64,000 nt of DNA from Caldicellulosiruptor diazotrophicus. Its GTDB lineage: Bacteria > Bacillota > Thermoanaerobacteria > Caldicellulosiruptorales > Caldicellulosiruptoraceae. The notes below the pieces were generated by a model. It worked only from the letters and a program-made list of their open reading frames with translations. It did not search any database and had not been told where the DNA came from. Shown piece after piece: positions 16,314 through 24,128 of the stretch; position 1 is the stretch's first letter; every line of letters begins with the position of its first letter. The translations under genes were made by a program, and so were the position numbers. The DNA lies in contig NZ_AP024480.1 of the NCBI RefSeq assembly GCF_017347585.1, positions 2,519,501 through 2,583,500 on the forward strand. The letters run 5' to 3'.

Positions 16314-18389
16314 TTAATCATTATAACGTCTTAAAATTTTGAATAATACTGAAATAACAGATAAAACAAAATAAAAATACACTGAGTTAACTAATGTCTT
16401 GTTTGCTGTGCCATTAATGAAATATTCATAAGATGAAATGTAAGAAAAATAGAACATAACTGCACAAACATACAAAATTGATAATCTTGCAATTTTAATC
16501 TTGGTAAAATGAAAATATTTTTTATATAAATAATATGATAATAATGATATAACAATCAATACAAACATATAATAATTTCTACTGTTGTCAAAATATTTTT
16601 TAACTATGACATCGTAAAAATACTGATCTGTGGTAAAATATAATATCAACCTTGTTGCTATCAAACCCACAAGGTAAAATATAGACACTTTATATATACT
16701 TTTTAATGTTTTTTTAATATCTCTTAAAAGCTTTTTTCTGCGAACTGCTTGATGTAATTTGTAACCTTTTATTATCCAATCGACTGCTTCAGACACTGAA
16801 AATTTTGCCTTACACCATTCAATTATTTCATTTGCTATCCTTTCTAAAATTTCACTATCTTTTGTTCCTTTAAAAACCATTTCTTCAACTTCATTAATGC
16901 TAAATCCCAAATTTATAAATTTTGATGCTAATATTGGCTTTACTTTTATTGTTTTCCATCTGACAGCTTCAATTATGCTAACATTATTTTTTTTCCATTC
17001 TTCGGCTTCGTCAGCACTAAATCCTTTTTCAGCCCAATTCTTCGCTTCATCAACATCAAATCCATATTTCTTCCATTTTTGAGCATCTATCTCTGAGAAA
17101 CCATTCATAATATAATGAAAAATACCCTTTTCAACAAAATCAAATATTTTATTCTTATCTATTCCTTTTTCTAATAATTCAAGTATATCAAAAGCAGTAA
17201 TACCTTTTCTTTGCCACTCGTAAGCATTTTTGGGACTGAGTCCAAGGTTGTCAAATATAGTAGATTCTTTTGGGCTAAAACTATAATTATACCATTCCAA
17301 TGCAATATTGCCTTTCCTAAAACCAGCTAAAACCCATTCCTTCATATCTTTTGCAGAAAATCCTTTTTCCCAAAAAATTTTCGCCTCTTGCGGACTGAGG
17401 TTTGTTTCAACACCTGCTTTTACCCACTCGGAGTCAGAAGAAAATCCAACACTATTCCATTCCTTAACATCATAATTTTTGCTCTCCTCATTATATTCTT
17501 CATAGAACACAGGTACGTTTTTCACATTATTTAACCACTGCTTGATCTGTTCATATCCCCATCTTTTTTTGTAGTTCCTCGTAAGAAGTCCTTTCAACAA
17601 AATTTTGTATCTTTCAGAAATATCTTCTGGAATTTGTACCCCTTGGGTAGCAAAAGTATTTATAATAACAGCCTCTGATAAATTAGAGAAAGGATTCTTA
17701 CCTTTTAAAACTTCATATATTACTATTCCTAAATGCCACCAATCAATTTCTTTGCCAAAATAACCTGAAATTTCTTCTGGAGCCATATAAGAATATGTCC
17801 CCTTCAATGTAGTGAAAACCTTAGAAAACTCTTCAGACATAGCAAAAGATATCCCAAAATCAATCAGTACAAGGTCCAATGACTTTAAATCTCTTATAAG
17901 AATATTGGAAGGTTTCAAGTCTCTATGAACAATTCCCTTTTTATGCAGTGCTTCAATAGCTTCTGCAATTTCTTTTACTACAATATCAACTTTGTCTTTT
18001 ACCTTTTCTATGTTATCTTTTAAACTACCATATTGAATATATTCCATTATCTCAAAATATCTGCCGGTCTGTTCATCTTTACCCACTTCAAAAATTGTTA
18101 CAACATGTTCTTTTAGTTCAAAAGATATCTTTTTTAATCTTTCTAATACTTCAATTTTGGGGGTAACACCCTTTCTGTATAGCTTTAAAAACATCTTATT
18201 ACCATTATTTTCTATAACGTAAGCATCGCATTCTCCGCCTTTGGCTGGTAGCTCCTCTACGATGTTGTAATTTCTAAATGTTGTCATGGTTAATTTTTCT
18301 TTTTCGTTAAGAATATCTGTCACTCTCACAGTAGCATCTTGTATATTTTTTTTATCCCACCAGCTCTCTTTCACTGTTTTTTCATCCAT
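16314..18389 (-). CDS. Membrane-anchored Ser/Thr protein kinase with W/GF repeats
   Basis: The 691-residue protein begins with a Hanks-type kinase domain: FLKLY lysine at 69, HRDLKPSN at 155-162, DFG at 177-179 and APE at 203-205. All catalytic residues are seen. From about 310 to 560 come many short repeats of the form W-x3-GF-(S/D)-x2-(E/D)-A-x2-W (for example KNWAEKGFSADEAEEWKK). About four hydrophobic segments in the last 120 residues predict membrane anchoring. The ATG at 18389 is preferred, with GGAAGGG seven nt upstream. First gene of the operon. The repeats are probably a sensing or docking region. Confidence 0.88.
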   Translation of the reverse strand: MDEKTVKESWWDKKNIQDATVRVTDILNEKEKLTMTTFRNYNIVEELPAKGGECDAYVIENNGNKMFLKLYRKGVTPKIEVLERLKKISFELKEHVVTIFEVGKDEQTGRYFEIMEYIQYGSLKDNIEKVKDKVDIVVKEIAEAIEALHKKGIVHRDLKPSNILIRDLKSLDLVLIDFGISFAMSEEFSKVFTTLKGTYSYMAPEEISGYFGKEIDWWHLGIVIYEVLKGKNPFSNLSEAVIINTFATQGVQIPEDISERYKILLKGLLTRNYKKRWGYEQIKQWLNNVKNVPVFYEEYNEESKNYDVKEWNSVGFSSDSEWVKAGVETNLSPQEAKIFWEKGFSAKDMKEWVLAGFRKGNIALEWYNYSFSPKESTIFDNLGLSPKNAYEWQRKGITAFDILELLEKGIDKNKIFDFVEKGIFHYIMNGFSEIDAQKWKKYGFDVDEAKNWAEKGFSADEAEEWKKNNVSIIEAVRWKTIKVKPILASKFINLGFSINEVEEMVFKGTKDSEILERIANEIIEWCKAKFSVSEAVDWIIKGYKLHQAVRRKKLLRDIKKTLKSIYKVSIFYLVGLIATRLILYFTTDQYFYDVIVKKYFDNSRNYYMFVLIVISLLSYYLYKKYFHFTKIKIARLSILYVCAVMFYFSYISSYEYFINGTANKTLVNSVYFYFVLSVISVLFKILRRYND

Positions 18390-18422
18390 AATTAATCCCT
18401 TCCTTGTTCTGTGCTTGATCAT

Positions 18423-18490
18423 TTATATTTGGTAAAATATAGCATTAACAATGCTTTTTCCTATTAACGGGTTTTTCTCCTTAAGTTTAA
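18423..18490 (-). promoter_or_regulatory. Promoter region of the six-gene operon with a short palindrome
   Basis: The 68 nt between the kinase gene and the csm-locus copy contain GCATTAACAATGC (18442-18454), a palindrome with 5-bp arms. Beside it on the minus strand are TATATT and TATAAA, which could serve as -10 boxes. This is where the operon promoter should be. The palindrome may be an operator. No firm -35 is seen. Confidence 0.35.
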
Positions 18491-18999
18491 CTTTCTTACT
18501 ACTTATAATTTACCCTCTATGAAAAGCTTACAAAAGTCAATTTTTCTGCGAAGAAAATTGGTTTGCAGTCTGCACAAGCTGAATAGCAGAGTTTTACAAA
18601 ATCTACTTTACACAAAACAACTGACAAAACATATCAAGAAGCTCTGTTGAGGCAAATACTTCGTATCTACCAAAATACTCAATTCTTGAAGGAACCACAT
18701 GCTGTTTTTTCAAGCCATCTTTTATGACAAAGAAAAACCTCTGTTCTTCTGGATGTGTTCCAAACCTTTGGTAGTAGATGTTCAAAAGCTGCCTTCTTAG
18801 CATCTCTGAAAAAATCTCTGGCTGTCTGTCATATTCTAAGCAAGCACCATCTTTTTGAACAAACACACCGCTGAGCAAATTTCCACTTGTCTTTGGCTGC
18901 TGCGTCATGCATGAAATTCTCTTCAAGTAAATGCCATCAAACAAGCTATTTAAACTTTCATAAATCTTTAATACGTTTTGTGTAACAAGCTCTAAAGAA
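18491..18999 (-). pseudogene. Duplicated 3' part of the Cas6-like gene and its downstream flank
   Basis: This stretch aligns almost base for base with 81-590 (constant offset 18410). It includes about 110 nt downstream of the gene. A 113-codon frame ending at 18603 encodes the same C-terminus with only a few substitutions. The first about 80 codons are absent: at about 18995 the sequence switches to cas10. Confidence 0.92.
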
Positions 19000-19328
19000 G
19001 AATGCTAATTGAACCTCTGTGTGCTTCAAATAATAGCCTATCAATCTTTTTCTGATACTGCTCAAGTTTCTCTACAAAGTATGCAGGCATCAATAGATAG
19101 AAATGCCATCCGCCATTGAATATAAGGTTACAAATGGGTATTTCCTCTTCTTTTAAAATGTATTTTGCAACTGTGTCAAGAAGAAACGAAATATAAAAAG
19201 ACTTTGCCTTGAGTGCTTTTAAAGCACCATCTATTTTGGTGTCAAAAACAAAATCCTGTATTCCGGATATATCACCTTTGACAATACAAAAATATGGATA
19301 ATCCCCTTGTTTTATTGAATAATTATTG
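18995..19328 (-). pseudogene. Internal cas10 fragment, duplicated
   Basis: The segment matches 5618-5951 of cas10 at constant offset 13377 with scattered substitutions. It encodes part of the first palm region but is out of frame with both neighbours, so it cannot make a fusion. Its left edge joins the Cas6-like copy through a few nt of shared AAGAAG-type sequence. Confidence 0.92.
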
Positions 19329-19330
19329 TT

Positions 19331-19521
19331 TTGCCAATATCGTGCAAGATTGCGCCAAGAAAAAGAGTATAGTCAAAGTTTTTATCTTCTGGTTGATGAG
19401 CATTATAAAAAATCATCTTTCTTGTCCACCTTCTTTTTTGTTGTGTATTCGACAGATTCAGTAATAACAATACACTTTATACCATTATACAACAAAATAT
19501 CTTTGAAGAAAATATTTACAG
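19331..19521 (-). pseudogene. Duplicated cas10 5' end with the csm promoter
   Basis: The segment matches 6669-6859 at offset 12662. It covers the cas10 ribosome binding site, its ATG (here 19416), the first codons including HDIG and the upstream TATAAT (19484-19489). The reading frame ends at the junction with the internal fragment. A promoter copy could still fire into the relic and toward the kinase operon. Confidence 0.9.
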
Positions 19522-19530
19522 GCAAAAACT

Positions 19531-19881
19531 TTACTTAAGTTCAAACAAATTATCTTTAATAATTATCCTTGCACAATCAAGAACTTTTTTCTTGAAATCA
19601 TTAAAACCGGATATTCCATTTGCTATGCCAAAATTGATATGGCCATTTTTTACATGCGCACCAATAAAATAAAAGCCAGCAAATGACTTTTCAAGGTTGA
19701 CAGAAAACAGTATCTCACCTGTTGTTTTATCTTTGCCAATAAGTCTGAAAGGATAGTTAATAAGTGGAAGGTTCTCTTCCTTTGCTTGCAGGAAAATCCC
19801 TTCTATTTGCTCAGTAATTTGTACTTTTTCAACCTCTGAGGCTTGTGAAAGATAGTTTTCTAAGTAAGGGTCCCATATCAT
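19531..19881 (-). CDS. Hypothetical protein, 116 residues
   Basis: I do not recognise this small soluble protein. It begins MIWDPYLENYLSQ, has an alpha/beta pattern with strands YPFRLIG, EILFSVN and AGFYFIGAHV, and ends in a helix (KKVLDCARIIIKD). It starts 28 nt after the stop of the split gene at 19910-22303, so the two formed one operon. That partner is now disrupted, so this gene may be poorly expressed. Confidence 0.6.
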   Translation of the reverse strand: MIWDPYLENYLSQASEVEKVQITEQIEGIFLQAKEENLPLINYPFRLIGKDKTTGEILFSVNLEKSFAGFYFIGAHVKNGHINFGIANGISGFNDFKKKVLDCARIIIKDNLFELK

Positions 19882-19909
19882 GTTTTATTTTCCTTTTCTT
19901 TTTAGATAT

Positions 19910-20080
19910 TTAAGGGTTAATTTCATCAAGACTTCCTATTATTTCTTGCCTGTGAGTCCAAGCATTGAACTCTCTTTTATAAACAGTTTTTAAAACTTCA
20001 ACATCCATCGAATAAGCTTGCAAACATTTCAGCTTCATTTTTGTAACTGATGAACAATCTAAGATACTTACAACAATTTT
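19910..20080 (-). pseudogene. 3' part of a gene split by the IS200/IS605 element
   Basis: The frame reads KIVVSILDCSSVTKMKLKC and on to a TAA at 19910. Joining it to the 5' part at 21923-22303 across the transposon, immediately after the TTAC target and TCAA element end, gives one continuous frame (KANYKIVVSILD). The family is not recognised. Confidence 0.75.
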
Positions 20081-20130
20081 TTGACTTCTCCCCGCCTCAC
20101 AGAGACGAGGATTCCTGACAGCTCTTTATT

Positions 20131-21402
20131 TCAGGCTGTCTTCCCAGTAGAATCTTTCTTCCATAGATGGATGTTCCATTCTACTGGGCAACACAGGTGG
20201 GCTCTAAACCTTACACCTGTGGAGCAGGCCAACTGCCCTACTACCAGAGGTTCTGCCTCTGTATACTTTCTGTAGATGTTTATCGCTCCAACTCCATCCC
20301 TGTGGTATCTAAATCCGCACTTGTTACATTTATAGTTCCTGTCCTGTGGTTTGTTTTTGCTTCCACACACAGGACAAACCTGGGATGTCCAGTTTTCCCT
20401 TACCTTCTCAAATTTTATCTCAGCAAATATTGCCTTAGCTTTGAGCCTCTTTTCTATTCTCTTAAACAACCACTGGTGTATCTTTTGGTTTGCTACTTTG
20501 TTGTATTTCTTACTTTTCCTTATTCCAGTTGCATCGCCTATTACTATCGTTCCAATACCATTCTTGATACAATACCCTATCAAATGAGATGTGTATTTTT
20601 CCAACACATCTCTTATCTGGTTGTTCAACTTGCTCAAAACCTTTCTCTTTGCTTTTTCAAACTTTTTGAATCTCTTAGACCCTTTTCGACACAAAGAAAG
20701 TTTCTGTTGAAACTCTGCTATCTTTTTGTTGCGATACCTTATCTTTGAGTTCAAAACTCCGCCATTGTAGATTAAAACATTTTGCCCATCAAAGCAAACC
20801 ATTGGATGTATTACCCCAAGGTCTACTGCTAAAATCTTTCCCCTTTTTTCAACCTTTTTCTCTTCTTTTTCCTTTTCCTTTTTCTTCTCAATTTCAACTA
20901 CCACATGCAAATAGTACTTCTTCATATTTGTATGATAAAGCAATTCAGCATACTTTGGCTTTACATCTGGGTTTATATCTGACAATCTTATTTTGGGCAT
21001 ACCTCTCATGTTAGAAAAAACTAACTTATTGTCCTCTACATGTATCGCACTATCCTTATATACAACCTTGTTATATTTCTTATTCTTGTATGGCAACCTT
21101 ATTTGGGATGTACTTTTGCCTTTCTTTTTTGCTTTTTGTATTTTTCTAAAAGTTGCAATATAATTTGTCCATACCTGTCGGTATGCTACCTGTTTGCTCT
21201 GGCTGTGAAGAACAAAGTCTCTCTGATGTATCCACCATTCCATGTACCTGTCAAATGTCTTTTTTGAAATCTTAATAGCTTTTTTGTTCATTCGCTTTAG
21301 AAAACTTACAGCTTTAGAGTAGATTTTACCTGATTGTTTTGAAAGTTCTCTTGCCAAAACCTGATACTCTTCCGGGATAGGTAGAATATATGTCTTATCC
21401 AT
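20131..21402 (-). CDS. tnpB: TnpB, IS200/IS605 RNA-guided nuclease (OrfB)
   Basis: This 423-residue TnpB has the RuvC-type site: DLG at 194-196, a Glu in the KVRENWTS region, and the last Asp in RDGVGAINI. A zinc finger CPVCG...CNKCG is intact. TnpB proteins of this family are programmable DNA nucleases guided by an RNA from the right end of the element. The tail after the last RuvC motif is about 45 residues long. Its 3' coding end and the next 50 nt (about 20081-20200) would hold the guide-RNA scaffold. It overlaps tnpA by eight nt. Confidence 0.93.
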   Translation of the reverse strand: MDKTYILPIPEEYQVLARELSKQSGKIYSKAVSFLKRMNKKAIKISKKTFDRYMEWWIHQRDFVLHSQSKQVAYRQVWTNYIATFRKIQKAKKKGKSTSQIRLPYKNKKYNKVVYKDSAIHVEDNKLVFSNMRGMPKIRLSDINPDVKPKYAELLYHTNMKKYYLHVVVEIEKKKEKEKEEKKVEKRGKILAVDLGVIHPMVCFDGQNVLIYNGGVLNSKIRYRNKKIAEFQQKLSLCRKGSKRFKKFEKAKRKVLSKLNNQIRDVLEKYTSHLIGYCIKNGIGTIVIGDATGIRKSKKYNKVANQKIHQWLFKRIEKRLKAKAIFAEIKFEKVRENWTSQVCPVCGSKNKPQDRNYKCNKCGFRYHRDGVGAINIYRKYTEAEPLVVGQLACSTGVRFRAHLCCPVEWNIHLWKKDSTGKTA

Positions 21403-21805
21403 TTTTTTCTGCCTTCTTCCATTGACTTTCTATGTATTTTTTGATTGTTTCAGAAGACACATTGCCAGCTGTTGCAACAAAATATGCTCTTGTCCACACT
21501 GAATCCTTCTGCTTATACTTGGGAAACTTTTGAGCTATATTCCTACCAGTTGTACCTTTTATCACGTTAATTAGTTCACTTGGTGAATATCTTGGAAGTG
21601 CTGAAATAAACAAATGAATATGATCAGGCATTATCTCAAGTGCTAAAATTTCGAAATTGTATGTCCTGGAAAGTTCCTCAATTGTTTCTTCGACAATCTT
21701 TTTTACTTCAGGGTCTTTTAAAATATCCTTGCGATATTTTGGTATCCAGACAAAGTGATAGTTGATTAGAAATTTAGCATGTCGTGTTGATTTGTAGGTA
21801 TGCAT
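21395..21805 (-). CDS. tnpA: TnpA, Y1 HUH transposase
   Basis: This 136-residue single-strand transposase has the HUH pair in PDHIHLF (H62 and H64) and the nucleophilic tyrosine in IKKYIESQ (Y124). Length and motifs are those of an active IS200-type TnpA. It starts at ATG 21805, about 115 nt inside the left end, and overlaps tnpB. All catalytic residues are present, so the element may still move. Confidence 0.93.
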   Translation of the reverse strand: MHTYKSTRHAKFLINYHFVWIPKYRKDILKDPEVKKIVEETIEELSRTYNFEILALEIMPDHIHLFISALPRYSPSELINVIKGTTGRNIAQKFPKYKQKDSVWTRAYFVATAGNVSSETIKKYIESQWKKAEKNG

Positions 21806-21922
21806 TATAATCTACCCTGCTATTTTTAAAGGTTTGATTCAATTATATCATAATCGGTTCTCATTTTCAATCATTGCATTCATCCCCGCCCTAAAAGGAC
21901 GAGGCTTTCTGCAAAACTTTCT

Positions 21923-22303
21923 GTAATTTGCTTTTATTTTTCTACAAGTTTCATAAAGATTTTTCAAGTTTTCTTGGTCTATGTCATCATAAAGCATAAG
22001 CCTCTCGCTCAAGTCTTTCTTAAAATACTTTTCTGCAAGCTCAATTAACTTTTTATCTCTAAGAACATATAATCCTATCATTAAAAGAGCATCCTCAAAT
22101 ATGTTCTCAAGAGTGGGAATCTAAACAATTGCACTATCTTCAGTATTCATTTTGTGGTCTTCAAAACGGCTTTCCTGTGAAATTTTTCTTAGCACCCACG
22201 CAGGTCTATCATTTTCCCAAAGATTCAATATATACTCTGGAATAATTCCACTATAGTTCTGGTGAGATATTCCTACAAGCACAGAACAGGTAACTGTTCC
22301 CAT
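21923..22303 (-). pseudogene. 5' part of the gene split by IS200/IS605; also carries an in-frame stop
   Basis: It starts at ATG 22303 after a strong AAAGGAGGAGTG site and reads MGTVTCSVLVGISHQNYSG. An in-frame TAG at 22121-22123 interrupts codon 61. The same frame continues (IPTLENIFEDALLMIGLYVL) to KIKANY, where the transposon begins. The intact gene would encode about 183 residues. Family not recognised. It was dead twice over: by a nonsense codon and by insertion. Confidence 0.7.
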
Positions 22304-22823
22304 ATTACACTCCTCCTTTTTTCTCTACAACTTTTTTAGAGTAGACAATTTTTTCAGCCTCTATGTAAGTTTAATCATTTCAAGGTTTATTTTATAACCT
22401 TTTTTGGTAGTTGAAAAGTTCAAGAAATATGCGAACTTTAATAAAGATAGCAATTATTTAGTCGGTGCGCAATCTGTATAATCATTATATTAGCGTTACA
22501 AAATATAAAAGAGGCATGTATCATAAATTTTAATAAAAGCAAAATAAGACATATTACTTGCAATTTATCCTGTAATTAGCGTATTTGTTTGTTTATTTGT
22601 TCCATATGGCTTTATGTATCTTGAAATATAAGACTTAAACTAGCTTTTGTATTTTCCAATTGCAGTCGACCCGTAATCCTCTCAAAAACCCCCGGGGGTC
22701 GACAGCAAAAGGTAATTTCAGGTATGTGTTGACTTGCAAAATTTTGAGGTGTATAATAGAAATAACATACTGCAGCTTGAAAAATTAACCATTTGTTCCT
22801 TGCAAGGCTCTTCAAGCTATCTA
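22304..22823. other. Gene-free stretch upstream of the split gene
   Basis: No convincing gene. At 22391-22440 there is a near-repeat of 6870-6920 (TTGAAAAGTTCAA then AAATATGCGAA). The rest is AT-rich except for the GC-rich inverted repeat listed separately. Confidence 0.5.
22662..22706. repeat. GC-rich inverted repeat
   Basis: GCAGTCGACCC (22662-22672) pairs with GGGTCGACAGC (22696-22706) with one mismatch. A perfect CCCCCGGGGG palindrome (22689-22698) lies between. It stands out in very AT-rich surroundings with no gene within 350 nt. It could be a small dispersed repeat or a structured RNA; which cannot be told here. Confidence 0.6.
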
Positions 22824-22825
22824 CG

Positions 22826-23080
22826 GTTGTAGCTTCCCCTTTGGGGATTGAGAGACATCAACTTTAGATACAGATTGCACTATATTATTAATTTGTAGCC
22901 TCCCCTTTGGGGATTGAGAGAGGAGGGGGTTTGTAGCCTTCCTTTTGGGGACTGAGAGGAAGAGGGAGTAAAACATAACAAAATATATGATTATGTGTAT
23001 AAGAATCCTTTTGTTAATTTAGAGGGAGCTCTACCTTTGGTGTTTGAGGTATAGGAAAGGTTCCCTTTGGGCTTTGAAAT
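22826..23080 (+). CRISPR. Decayed CRISPR array
   Basis: Two well matched repeats at 22826-22854 and 22892-22920 (TTGTAGC, CCCCTTTGGGG, ATTGAGAG) flank one 37-nt spacer. A third, more changed repeat at 22930-22958 follows after only nine nt. Two weaker relics occur at 23027-23047 and about 23059-23079. The repeat has the short CCCC/GGGG stem and ATTGA-type 3' handle usual for type I and III arrays. A related single repeat lies at 7156. No leader or cas1/cas2 is nearby. Confidence 0.65.
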
Positions 23081-23140
23081 GAATATTAGCGGCAGGAGGA
23101 TTGGAGCAAGGATAATCAAGATAATGACGGCAATCACCAT
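22991..23140 (-). CDS. Possible 49-residue membrane peptide
   Basis: An ATG at 23140 opens a frame with one long hydrophobic helix (VIAVIILIILAPILLPLIF) and a basic tail. GAGAGGTGG lies upstream but at a long spacing. The tail codons overlap the weak CRISPR repeat relics. It may be chance. Confidence 0.25.
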   Translation of the reverse strand: MVIAVIILIILAPILLPLIFISKPKGNLSYTSNTKGRAPSKLTKGFLYT

Positions 23141-23513
23141 CCCATCTTTTGCCACCTCTCAAGGTAAAACTTTTTTCATCTAAGCTTTAATAACTCTATT
23201 TTTCTTATACCCTCATCACGCTTTATTTCTCACATACAGTTTACAACCAGCCGCATTTTTGAACAACTCCAAAATTTATGCGAAGTTTAAAGATCAAATT
23301 TATCAGGTGAGATTAAAAATTTATTTCACCATGAATTTTTGCCATAAACAACACAGCCTCAAATACTTTATTCTCAAGCAATTACTGCACAATTGAGAAA
23401 ATTACAGTTTAAACTCTAATCAAAAATCAACTTCGCATAAAAATTTGTCTTTCCAAAGAGAATAAAACTCAGTTAAAATAACCTTTGCTGCTGCTTGCAG
23501 CAAAAAAAAAATT
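23081..23513. other. Gene-free stretch
   Basis: AT-rich sequence with no gene other than the doubtful peptide. It contains two more copies of the ATGCGAAGTT-like word: about 23275-23289, and inverted at 23427-23437. Nothing else is seen. Confidence 0.5.
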
Positions 23514-23530
23514 AAAGGGAGATGGTACAC

Positions 23531-24076
23531 ATGCAGCGAAAATCAGTTCTTAAAAAACTCTCTTCAATCAGATTTCGCCAATACGTTTTGCAAGAAGAAG
23601 GTTTAAACTCCTGGTGGGATTTTAGAATGCCAATTGAAGATGATTACACTACACTGTTTGAGCTGATCAAATCAATAAAACGCACAATGCTTGTGTTCAA
23701 AGCTTTGATGGCATGCAAAAGATACTTTAGAATAATTCCTTCAAAAAAAGGTCTGTGCCTTGTCTACAGATTCTCCATTCTCTCAACAGCAAAAAACCCA
23801 GAACTTCCAGTTGACATAAATCAACCAACAGAAATAATAGAATACAATGGCATAAAATGGTTTGTCGAAGAATTCGGTTCTCTTATTGTCATCGGTGAGG
23901 TTGACGTAAACAAGGTTAAAAGAATTGTCGAAAAACTTGAAGAAAACTGGAAGAAAAGATATCCAAAGATAAGAGAGAGGGAAATTAAAAAGTATATTGA
24001 CAGCATAAAGAATGAAAACATAAAAGAAATGCAAAAAATGTGGGATGCATTTGTGGATGTTGTAAATGGAGACTAA
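23531..24076 (+). CDS. Hypothetical protein, 181 residues
   Basis: This soluble protein begins MQRKSVLKKLSSIRFRQYVLQEEGLNSWWDFRM. ATG 23531 is chosen because AAAGGGAG (23514-23521) sits nine nt upstream; an ATG at 23522 would touch that site. It has a mixed alpha/beta middle (FRIIPSKKGLCLVYRF, IKWFVEEFGSLIVIGEV) and a charged helical C-terminus. I do not recognise a family. It is convergent with the ClpP-like protease gene. Confidence 0.75.
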   Translation: MQRKSVLKKLSSIRFRQYVLQEEGLNSWWDFRMPIEDDYTTLFELIKSIKRTMLVFKALMACKRYFRIIPSKKGLCLVYRFSILSTAKNPELPVDINQPTEIIEYNGIKWFVEEFGSLIVIGEVDVNKVKRIVEKLEENWKKRYPKIREREIKKYIDSIKNENIKEMQKMWDAFVDVVNGD

Positions 24077-24128
24077 CAAATTTTATTCTATATTCACAAC
24101 ATAAAAAAATCAAATTTTTAAAACTCTG

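Larger units (their letters stand above)
20081..21922 (-). mobile_element. IS200/IS605-family insertion sequence (tnpA plus tnpB)
   Basis: The element is 1842 bp and carries tnpA and tnpB on the minus strand. Imperfect hairpins lie near both ends: 21884-21904 (CCCCGCCCT...AGGACGAGG) and 20090-20110 (CCCCGCCTC...GACGAGG). On the coding strand the left flank ends in TTAC and the right end of the element is TCAA, as in IS608, with no target duplication. Boundaries are set by this pattern and by restoration of the interrupted reading frame. Confidence 0.85.

Noticed and set aside
18995-19521. Possible functional mini-Cas10 fusion in the ghost locus
   Set aside because: Codon phases of the three blocks differ (0, 1 and 2 modulo 3 by offset), so no continuous product can be made.
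19531-20080. Deacetylase (PIG-L-like) reading of the 19910-20080 fragment
   Set aside because: Only a vague similarity over a short tail; the restored full gene shows no PIG-L metal motif.
20167-20748. 193-codon plus-strand frame in tnpB
   Set aside because: Antisense to tnpB with low-complexity Leu/Phe/Cys composition.
22612-22815. 67-codon minus-strand frame across the GC-rich palindrome
   Set aside because: No ribosome site, interrupted by structured DNA, and no protein-like pattern.
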